20,196 nucleotides of DNA from assembly GCA_964195335.1 (NCBI GenBank), contig CAXMPC010000103.1, positions 1 through 20,196 of the forward strand. Reading direction: 5' to 3'. Under the pieces are notes generated by a model. That model ran no database searches and had not been told where the DNA came from. It was given only the letters and a program-made list of their open reading frames with translations. Shown here piece after piece: positions 15,092 through 20,196 of this stretch (its first letter is position 1; every line of letters starts with the position of its first letter). The stretch comes from QNFN01 sp964195335. GTDB lineage: Bacteria; Pseudomonadota; Gammaproteobacteria; QNFN01. A program made the translations under genes and the position numbers.

Positions 15092-15114
15092 TCCCTTGGA
15101 TATGTACCAAGGGA
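15092..15114. repeat. Perfect 8-bp stem hairpin (TCCCTTGG/CCAAGGGA)
   Basis: TCCCTTGG (15092-15099) and CCAAGGGA (15107-15114) pair across a 7-nt loop, 60 nt upstream of the next gene. It shares its outer arms and the following C (CAAGGGAC) with the 14903-14930 hairpin. It might be a paired binding site for a regulator of the 15175 gene or a small palindromic repeat family. Confidence 0.5.
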
Positions 15115-15174
15115 CAATGGTGCCGGGTCGAATGATGACGCATATTCGGATCGTAGATTAACGAGGGTACAGCC

Positions 15175-15693
15175 ATGACCAATCCAATCATTCTTCAGTT
15201 CTTCGCGCTCTTTCTGGCCTCTTCGGGCGTCTTCGCGGTCTTTTGGTCGCTGCAGAACAAGTCAGCCAAGGCGGAGAGCGATACCAGGGAGAGCAAGGTC
15301 AAGGCACTGATGGCCGGCGGCGAGGATTTCCGCCAGTTCGCGCTGCTTTTCCTGCAACTCGAGGGCCTCACCGTCGAGGGTTGCCACAAGACCGGCGTCA
15401 GCACGCGCAAGATTGGCGGCCTCTACAAGGAGCCGGTGGACGTCGACACTTGGTCGCTGATGCTCGAACTGCTGCGCGGTGATCGCATCACCTTCAAGAC
15501 CTACACCTCCTACCTGCATGCCCGCAGGCTCTGGATCCGGCTGCTCTCCGGCCACACCGAGGCGATTGACAGGGACTCGGTCAGGCGTTGCAGCGGCGTC
15601 GTCGCGCGGCTGGTCAAGGAACTCGAGGTCAGTGAGCATTCGGCCGACAAGCGTGTCACCGCACGCCTCGCGGCTGCCGGTGCCGCCGCCTGA
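15175..15693 (+). CDS. Membrane-anchored protein of unknown function
   Basis: I do not recognise this 172-residue protein. Residues ~5-26 (IILQFFALFLASSGVFAVFW) form one hydrophobic segment, best read as an N-terminal anchor. The rest is a soluble, basic, mostly helical domain (for example LMLELLRGDRITFKTYTSYL, HARRLWIRLLSGH) and would face the cytoplasm by the positive-inside rule (LQNKSAKAES follows the segment). Start ATG 15175 has GAGGG about 7 nt upstream. It is a single-gene unit with its own terminator at 15718-15742. Codon use is like its neighbours, so it looks real and resident. Confidence 0.8.
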   Translation: MTNPIILQFFALFLASSGVFAVFWSLQNKSAKAESDTRESKVKALMAGGEDFRQFALLFLQLEGLTVEGCHKTGVSTRKIGGLYKEPVDVDTWSLMLELLRGDRITFKTYTSYLHARRLWIRLLSGHTEAIDRDSVRRCSGVVARLVKELEVSEHSADKRVTARLAAAGAAA

Positions 15694-15717
15694 TAGGCGC
15701 CGTAACCTCAACACTCC

Positions 15718-15748
15718 GAAGCCGGGCCATGTGCCCGGCTTCGCGTTT
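15718..15748 (+). terminator. Hairpin terminator after the 15175 gene
   Basis: GAAGCCGGGC (15718-15727) and GCCCGGCTTC (15733-15742) form a perfect 10-bp stem with a 5-nt loop, followed by GCGTTT. The T-run is short, but the stem-plus-GCGTTT form is common for proteobacterial terminators. Confidence 0.75.
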
Positions 15749-15841
15749 CCGGCATCCGTGAACGACCCGCACCTGGTCGTCTGGTGATCGTCCCAGGGAA
15801 GGTCGCTACCCTTCGCGATCCTTTCCGAGCGAGGCGCCTCG

Positions 15842-16047
15842 ATGCCCCGTGACCCCGGTCTCGACCGTTCGACGACAATCACTCTCGTAACCCTTTTGCC
15901 GGTGCAGTGGCGATACTTTTTGCACCGATTTTCGTCCGCCTCAGCGAGCTGGGACCGACGGCGACGGCGTTCCACCGCCTGACGTTGGCGCTGCCGGCGC
16001 TCTGGCTCTGGTTCGAGCGACCGGTCCACGCCCGTACTTCCGGCTGA
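15842..16047 (+). pseudogene. Frameshifted, truncated EamA/DMT-family transporter remnant
   Basis: From 15901, one frame reads GAVAILFAPIFVRLSELG, then PTATAFHRLTLALPALWLWF, closely resembling the first membrane helices of EamA-type drug/metabolite exporters. It stops at TGA 16045-16047, about 70 residues into a ~300-residue family. The likely start, ATG 15842 (MPRDPGLDRSTTITLVTL), is in another frame. Adding one base to the T-run at about 15894-15897 would join them. The remaining nine helices are absent, replaced directly by the promoter of the cyclase gene. It is thus a gene remnant left by frameshift and deletion. A sequencing error could explain the shift but not the truncation. The rest of the gap (15749-15841 and 16048-16112) shows no gene. 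Confidence 0.72.
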
Positions 16048-16112
16048 TCCACGCCACGCTATGCGATACTCGTTCCGCCGTCCGCCCATCGCGTGACACG
16101 GCAGCACTACCG

Positions 16113-17141
16113 ATGAATCAAGGGCACACGCGCAAACTGCAAGCCATCCTCGCCGCTGACGTGGTCGGCTACTCGCGGATGATGAACCGCGACGAGGAAG
16201 GGACGCTTGCCCGGTTGCAGGCGCAGGAGCGGGAGGTCGTCGACCCGGCCATCACCGGCCAGGGCGGGGAGGTGGTCAAGCGGCTCGGCGACGGCGTCCT
16301 CGCGGTCTTTCCCAGCGCGGTCACCGCATTACGCGCCGCCCGTGACATCCAGGCGGAAACCGCCACCCGGCAGGCCGGTGAGGCGCAGCCGATCATCTAC
16401 CGCATCGGGCTCAACGTTGGTGATGTCATTGTCACGGAGAACGACATATTCGGTGACGGCGTCAACATCGCCGCGCGTCTCGAGGGGTTGGCCGATACCG
16501 GGGGTATCGCCATTTCGGCTGCGGTTCACGATAACGTCCGCGCCCAGGATCGGGGTCCGTTCGATGACCTCGGGGAGCGCCAGGTCAAGAACATTGAGCA
16601 CCCGGTACGGGTCTACCGGGTACGCTTCGACAACAGTCCGCCACTGCCCGCTGTCGCCGGAGCGTCGCGGAGCGCCACCCGCCTGTGGCTCGCGGTGGGC
16701 CTGCTAGCGGTGATTTCACTGCTGGCCTGGGCCTTCTGGCCTGCAACGGAGATGCCTGAACCGGTCACGGCGATTGCCCCGGCACCTGAACCCAAGCCCA
16801 AATCGACGCCCGTCCCGGTCACCGAGCCCGTGACGCCAGTCACCAGGCCGGCTCCAGTCACCAGGCCAGCACCTGTCGCCACATCACCCAGTGCACCGCC
16901 TGATCCGGCACCGGCTTCGACCCCATCGACAAGCAGGAACGAGCCGGCACCGGTGTCGACTCCGAGCGACACAACCGAGTCCACCGGATCCACCGAGCCG
17001 GGTTTCAGTGAGCGGCTGTTCGATACCATCGCCGAGGCGGTCGAGGAGGAACTGGCGACCGGGACGAGCAGCAGCGGATCGTCGAGTAATCCGGGGAAGT
17101 CCAGGAAGCCGTCCAACAAGGGCAAGGGAAAGAACAAATGA
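16113..17141 (+). CDS. Class III adenylate/guanylate cyclase with membrane anchor and Pro/Ser/Thr-rich tail
   Basis: In this 342-residue protein, residues ~8-175 are a class III cyclase catalytic domain. D16 (LAADVVGYS) and D60 (RLGDGVLAVF) bind metal. K56 and D111 fit adenine recognition. N118 and R122 (GDGVNIAARLEG) are the transition-state residues. All are present, so it should make cAMP. LWLAVGLLAVISLLAWAFW (191-209) is a single membrane helix. Residues ~215-320 are a low-complexity tail with repeated PVTRPAP units and many Ser/Thr, and the end is lysine-rich (KPSNKGKGKNK). With the catalytic domain N-terminal, the tail should be periplasmic. No clear ribosome site precedes ATG 16113. 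The stop overlaps the VOC gene (ATGA). No sensor domain is recognised. Confidence 0.9.
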   Translation: MNQGHTRKLQAILAADVVGYSRMMNRDEEGTLARLQAQEREVVDPAITGQGGEVVKRLGDGVLAVFPSAVTALRAARDIQAETATRQAGEAQPIIYRIGLNVGDVIVTENDIFGDGVNIAARLEGLADTGGIAISAAVHDNVRAQDRGPFDDLGERQVKNIEHPVRVYRVRFDNSPPLPAVAGASRSATRLWLAVGLLAVISLLAWAFWPATEMPEPVTAIAPAPEPKPKSTPVPVTEPVTPVTRPAPVTRPAPVATSPSAPPDPAPASTPSTSRNEPAPVSTPSDTTESTGSTEPGFSERLFDTIAEAVEEELATGTSSSGSSSNPGKSRKPSNKGKGKNK

Positions 17142-17545
17142 CCAAGGGCGAGGGGTTTCGCATCGATCGCCTCGACCACCTGGTACTGACCGTCGCCGAC
17201 ATTGACACCACCGTGGCGTTCTATCAGTGCGTGCTGGGCATGCGGCGCCAAGAGTTCGGCGCTGGCAGGGTGGCACTCTGTTACGGCCGGCAGAAGATCA
17301 ACCTGCACCAGGCCGGGCGCGAGTTCGAACCCAAGGCGGAGCGGCCCACACCTGGCACCGGCGACCTCTGTTTCATCGCCGAGGGCCCACTAGGCACGGC
17401 CATGGCGCATGTCCGTGCCCAGGGAGTCGAGATCCTCGAAGGCCCGGTCGCCCGTACCGGTGCCACCGGGCCGATCACCTCGTTCTACTTCCGTGATCCC
17501 GATGCCAACCTGATCGAGTTGTCGACCTACGACGCACCGGGTTGA
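17138..17545 (+). CDS. VOC (glyoxalase/bleomycin-resistance/dioxygenase) superfamily protein
   Basis: This 135-residue single-module VOC protein begins FRIDRLDHLVLTVADIDTTV, continues AFYQCVLGM, and ends with the second half SFYFRDPDANLIELSTY. Likely metal ligands are the His of LDH, the His of INLHQAG and the Glu of LIEL. Family members act as glyoxalases, isomerases, dioxygenases or antibiotic-binding proteins, and the specific job cannot be read. It overlaps the cyclase stop by 4 nt (ATGA), so the two are co-translated. That pairing is not one I can explain functionally. A small perfect hairpin (17558-17571) lies just downstream. Confidence 0.87.
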   Translation: MTKGEGFRIDRLDHLVLTVADIDTTVAFYQCVLGMRRQEFGAGRVALCYGRQKINLHQAGREFEPKAERPTPGTGDLCFIAEGPLGTAMAHVRAQGVEILEGPVARTGATGPITSFYFRDPDANLIELSTYDAPG

Positions 17546-17604
17546 GGCGGGAATTCTCGGCTCTCGAGCCGGTCGGGTCGAACGCATCGCGGCCTGGGTC
17601 CGCT

Positions 17605-17877
17605 CCTACAGAGAGGGGTTGCCTGTAGGAGGCCCGCCTACGGGCCGATGGGCCTGTCCGGGTCGGGTCCGAACCGATCCAGGTCCGGGGCCGTTCCTAC
17701 AGAGAGGGGTTGCCTGTAGGAGGCCCGCCTACGGGCCGATGGGCCTGTCCGGATCGGGTCCGAACCGATCCAGGTCCGGGGCCGTTCCTACAGAGAAGGG
17801 TTGCCTGTAGGAGGCCCGCCTACGGGCCGATGGGCCTGTCCGGGTCGGGTCCGAACCGATCCAGGTCCGCTCCTGCC
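17605..17877. repeat. Three tandem copies of a 91-bp REP-type unit
   Basis: Copies span about 17605-17695, 17696-17786 and 17787-17877, with a period of exactly 91 bp and only a few substitutions (for example GGGTCGGG versus GGATCGGG, GAGAGGGG versus GAGAAGGG). Each unit holds CCTACAG...CTGTAGG (7-bp stem, 11-nt loop), then GGCCCG-CCTA-CGGGCC (6-bp stem), and a looser GGATCGG...CCGATCC pair. The TGTAGGAGG...GCC core resembles gammaproteobacterial REP sequences. The array sits between the converging VOC gene and nudC, the usual location of REP clusters. Short ORFs across it are repeat translations, not genes. Confidence 0.92.
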
Positions 17878-17891
17878 AGATGTGAAATACG

Positions 17892-17912
17892 CCGGGGGCC
17901 GTCCCGCCCCGG
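17892..17912 (-). terminator. Hairpin directly after nudC
   Basis: CCGGGG (17892-17897) pairs with CCCCGG (17907-17912) across a 9-nt loop, directly next to the nudC stop. Read leftward it is followed by CGTATTTCAC, a weak T-rich stretch. A plausible but modest terminator. Confidence 0.45.
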
Positions 17913-18812
17913 TCACGCCCCCAGCCAGTGCCGCACCAGGTGGTGTGCGATCGCGTACGGCCGTGGCAGGCGCAGGCCGTGGTCGGCTTCGCAGTGGGCA
18001 AACATCTCCGTCACCTGCTTGCGGCTGAACCACTGGACGTCGGCCAGTTCGCGGGCGTCGACGGTGATGGCGGTGGAGGTCGCCTCGGCGCGGCAGCCGA
18101 GCATCAGCGAGGCCGGGAACGGCCACGGCTGGCTGCCGAGATAGTGCACGGCATCGACCTCCACTCCGGCCTCCTCCCGCACCTCGCGTCGGACCGCCGC
18201 TTCGACCGTCTCTCCCGGTTCGACAAAGCCGGCGAGACAGGACCAGAAGTCGTCGGCGAAGCGGTGTTGGCGACCGAGCAGGCAGTCATCACCACGGCTC
18301 ACCAGCATGATCACCACCGGATCGTTGCGTGGGAAATGATGCGCGTCGCATGTCGGGCAGTCGCGCTGGTTGCCGCCCCGGGCAATTACGGTCGGTGTGC
18401 CACAACAGGCGCAGTGGCGGTGATTGGCGTGCCAATCAAGCAACGAGCGTGCCTGGGCGAGGAGCCCTGACTCGGCGACCGGGAGGTCCGGCGCAATCGA
18501 GCGGGCGTCGATGAACTTGCCGTCGCTAGCGGGCGGCCGGTCGCTTTCGAGGGCCAATGCGAAGCGGGCCACGCCATCGAGGCGGCCGAGCAGCAATGGC
18601 TCGGCCACGTCCGCGCCATCGGTGCCCAGGTCGTCGCGGCCAACCCAGCCGAGACAGGGGGCGCCGGCTAGCCTGATCCACGCTCTCAGGTCGTGGAACG
18701 GCAGGAAACGGCTTGCCGGGTCATCGAGCAGGGCGGTGACAGCTGCGCTGTCATGACGCACGCCGTCGAGGCGGTCGATGGTGTTGCCGGAGAAGGGGAT
18801 CTGCTCGAACAC
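17913..18812 (-). CDS. nudC: NAD(H) pyrophosphatase / Nudix hydrolase NudC
   Basis: The protein has 299 residues when started at GTG 18812, 10 nt after the upstream gene's stop. That start leaves the family-typical beginning FEQIPFSGNTIDR; the ATG at 18914 would overlap the upstream gene by 92 nt. A four-Cys zinc ribbon uses C134, C137, C152 and C155. The Nudix box runs G195 to G216, with E201 and R209-E210-V-R-E213-E214, which binds the catalytic metal. SQPWPFPAS (227-235) is the NudC-specific motif placing it among NADH pyrophosphatases and RNA de-NADding enzymes. It hydrolyses NAD(H) to NMN(H) and AMP and can remove NAD caps from RNA. No good ribosome site is visible before the GTG, so it may depend on translational coupling. 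Confidence 0.9.
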   Translation of the reverse strand: MFEQIPFSGNTIDRLDGVRHDSAAVTALLDDPASRFLPFHDLRAWIRLAGAPCLGWVGRDDLGTDGADVAEPLLLGRLDGVARFALALESDRPPASDGKFIDARSIAPDLPVAESGLLAQARSLLDWHANHRHCACCGTPTVIARGGNQRDCPTCDAHHFPRNDPVVIMLVSRGDDCLLGRQHRFADDFWSCLAGFVEPGETVEAAVRREVREEAGVEVDAVHYLGSQPWPFPASLMLGCRAEATSTAITVDARELADVQWFSRKQVTEMFAHCEADHGLRLPRPYAIAHHLVRHWLGA

Positions 18813-18822
18813 GCGTGTCGGT

Positions 18823-19224
18823 CTAGCGCGCGTCCCGGGTCTTCCAGCGTGGCCCGGTGGGTTGTGACATGTCGATCTCCAGGCGTTCTGGGCTCCAGCC
18901 ATGCTCGGTGTCATGTGCCTCGACGATCACCTGGTTGGCGGCCCCTTCCGGCAACGCAAAGCCTGGGCCGCTGCGGGTAAACGGCTGCTCTTCGACGTGT
19001 GGGTGGTAGAGGGTTCGATGGCTCAGCACCGTCCCGTCCCGGGTGACGACGCGCCAGGCGTCGGCATAGTGTTCCCAGCCGGTGTCGGCGTGGCGCAGGG
19101 TGACGGTTGGCTGCCACTCATCACCCACCTGGCGCAGTTCGGTGAAAACGATCTCGACTGAGCCGGCGAGCAGTGTCGGTGGGAACAGCAGCAACAGCGA
19201 CAGCCATCCTGAGCGGTAATGCAT
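18823..19224 (-). CDS. Small secreted protein of unknown function
   Basis: This 133-residue protein starts at ATG 19224 behind GAGGAA. Residues 1-21 (HYRSG then WLSLLLLFPPTLLAG) are a signal peptide, so it is periplasmic or exported. The mature part (SVEIVFTELRQVGDEWQPTV) looks beta-rich and has no cysteines or catalytic motif I recognise. It reads like a compact sandwich domain with conserved-looking WEHYADAWRVV and RTLYHPHVEEQPF. nudC follows 10 nt after its stop, suggesting a two-gene unit. A housekeeping nudC behind a secreted protein is probably transcriptional convenience rather than shared function. Confidence 0.8.
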   Translation of the reverse strand: MHYRSGWLSLLLLFPPTLLAGSVEIVFTELRQVGDEWQPTVTLRHADTGWEHYADAWRVVTRDGTVLSHRTLYHPHVEEQPFTRSGPGFALPEGAANQVIVEAHDTEHGWSPERLEIDMSQPTGPRWKTRDAR

Positions 19225-19325
19225 GGCGTGGTTCCTCGGAGAACGTACCCTAGCCTGCCTCCGTGGCATGGCGCTGGCAAGCGTCCGCGGAGGTATCATG
19301 GATCGAGGTCAACCGGGACGAGATC

Positions 19326-19547
19326 ATGGCGACGCGAACTCCGCTGGCACTGCTGGTGCTGACCTTGCTGCTGCTTGCCGGCTGTTCCAGGAGCGAGGAA
19401 CCGCCGCGGGAACCGGAGCAACTTATGAGCAAGGACAACCCCTTCAAGCCGCTGGTCGACAGTCACGACAAGGCCGGCACCGTCGAGATCCAGGTGCTCG
19501 AACAGTCCGCAGAAACGCGGCGCGCAGTCGAAGCGCAGGAGCGCTAG
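19326..19547 (+). CDS. Small lipoprotein of unknown function
   Basis: This 73-residue protein starts at ATG 19326 with a lipoprotein signal peptide: MATR, a leucine-rich core (LALLVLTLLLLAG) and lipobox LAGC with C20. Ser at +2 predicts outer-membrane sorting. The mature 54 residues are charged, glutamate-rich and probably helical or disordered (EPPREPEQLMSKDNPFK, then SAETRRAVEAQER). An upstream in-frame ATG at 19263 would put 21 polar residues before the signal peptide and is unlikely. It is divergent from the 19224 gene across 101 bp and lies 41 bp before the next gene, possibly in one transcript. Confidence 0.75.
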   Translation: MATRTPLALLVLTLLLLAGCSRSEEPPREPEQLMSKDNPFKPLVDSHDKAGTVEIQVLEQSAETRRAVEAQER

Positions 19548-19588
19548 GTCGTTTACGGGGCTGCCGGTCACGGCGGCCTACCATCACC

Positions 19589-20196
19589 ATGAGCCGAGAT
19601 ACCGACCGCATCCCGCAGGATATCGCCTGCCTCGAGACCCAGCGGATGCCGGCCGTGCTGATGTCGCTGACCGGCTACCACTGTGAGGTGTGGCAGACCC
19701 GGGGCCGCCTGATGCGTGGAGGCCAGCAGGTCGGACTCGACGTCATCATCAAGTGTCACAAGGAGCCCTGCACGCTGGAGGAAGTGGGCCTGCTCAATGC
19801 CGACTACCGCCGGTTGCGAGACGGTCTCGGCGAGATCGTACCGCGCGCGACTTTCGTCGCTACCCACATCGACGGCGAACCCAACGTCGTGGTGCTGGCC
19901 GAGGTAGTGCGCCCCTGGTTCAACATCGCCAATCCGAACAACGAGGCCGACGCCGTGCCGCTGCTACGCCGGCTGACGGTCGCGCGGCGCCAGCTGGCCA
20001 CCTTCGTCGACGCTGCCCGAGCCTGGTACGAAGCGCCGGATATGCGCGTCATCGACCTATGGGGCCTCGACAACCTGGTGCTCGATCGCGACCAGCGCGT
20101 GCGCTACATCGACAGCTTCCGGGTCTTCTTCTTTGCCGATATGCTGCACCTGATGGCCCATCCGGACGAGGATCTCAAGGAGCAGATCGAGTTGTC
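19589..20196 (+). CDS. Protein of unknown function with kinase-like features (3' end outside window)
   Basis: The first 202 residues are visible, from ATG 19589. I do not recognise the family, but a protein-kinase-like/aminoglycoside-phosphotransferase-like layout can be read. LDVIIKCHKEP offers a beta3-type lysine (K55). VVLAEVV (101-107) resembles a hinge strand. VIDLWGLDNLVLD (154-166) looks like a catalytic loop with an Asn (N162). RVRYIDSFRVFFF (170-182) resembles the metal-binding D (D175). There is no clear glycine-rich loop. It could be a divergent kinase such as the YrbL-like regulators, or an unrelated fold. Codon use matches neighbours. Confidence 0.65.
   Translation, partial: MSRDTDRIPQDIACLETQRMPAVLMSLTGYHCEVWQTRGRLMRGGQQVGLDVIIKCHKEPCTLEEVGLLNADYRRLRDGLGEIVPRATFVATHIDGEPNVVVLAEVVRPWFNIANPNNEADAVPLLRRLTVARRQLATFVDAARAWYEAPDMRVIDLWGLDNLVLDRDQRVRYIDSFRVFFFADMLHLMAHPDEDLKEQIEL

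Noticed and set aside
15262..16107. 281-codon minus-strand open frame spanning the unknown membrane protein and the gap
   Set aside because: It crosses a terminator hairpin and is antisense to the 15175 gene and the EamA remnant; no domain recognised.
17605..17877. CRISPR array
   Set aside because: The whole 91-bp unit is repeated without unique spacers and no cas gene is nearby.
17619..18144. Short plus-strand open frames with repeated PVGGPPTGRWACP peptides
   Set aside because: They are translations of the 91-bp repeat array and continue antisense to nudC; no ribosome sites.
18823..18914. NudC starting at ATG 18914
   Set aside because: It would overlap the upstream secreted-protein gene by 92 nt and add a low-complexity N-terminus; GTG 18812 restores the family start.

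Overview
The window is GC-rich and densely packed with catabolic genes. It looks like a proteobacterial chromosome, probably gamma- or betaproteobacterial. Supporting signs are REP-like palindromes of the kind common in Gammaproteobacteria, a NudC with the proteobacterial zinc-ribbon/Nudix layout, a lipobox lipoprotein, and long runs of genes joined by 1-8 bp overlaps. I cannot name the species. I see no tRNA, rRNA, CRISPR array, transposase or phage gene.

Region 1 (1-5391) holds two divergent sets of 2-oxoacid:acceptor oxidoreductase genes. Leftward runs a gamma subunit (740-1300) followed by a GltD-like FAD/Fe-S subunit that leaves the window (743 to 1). Rightward run the alpha (1722-3872) and beta (3883-5391) subunits of an indolepyruvate:ferredoxin oxidoreductase (IorAB). 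Between them lies a symmetrical promoter/operator (1544-1577) with consensus-like hexamers on both strands, and a long inverted repeat in the leftward leader (1319-1400). The likely job of these enzymes is oxidative decarboxylation of aryl-2-oxoacids to aryl-CoA thioesters.

Region 2 (5449-6842) is a leftward pair: a TetR-type regulator and a metallo-beta-lactamase-fold protein with a diiron-like ligand set. A palindrome-rich, AT-rich divergent promoter region (6843-7052) separates it from region 3.

Region 3 (7053-14863) is an aerobic 2-aminobenzoyl-CoA (anthraniloyl-CoA) pathway. In order it encodes the monooxygenase/reductase fusion, an SDR dehydrogenase, a MarR regulator, a crotonase-fold protein, an acyl-CoA dehydrogenase, 2-aminobenzoate-CoA ligase and, after a REP pair, a RidA-like protein. 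The first five genes overlap one another. Inferred flow: the ligase makes 2-aminobenzoyl-CoA, the fusion hydroxylates and reduces the ring to a cyclic enamine-ketone thioester, the amino group is lost, and the beta-oxidation-like enzymes process the ring. This gene set resembles the 2-aminobenzoate clusters described in Azoarcus evansii. Together with IorAB it suggests tryptophan or indolic/anthranilate catabolism, but that link is inference.

Region 4 (14864-20196) is ordinary mixed genome: a small membrane-anchored unknown protein, a frameshifted and truncated EamA transporter remnant, a class III nucleotide cyclase coupled to a VOC protein, a three-copy 91-bp REP-type tandem repeat, nudC with a secreted unknown protein, a small lipoprotein, and a partial gene with kinase-like features at the right edge.
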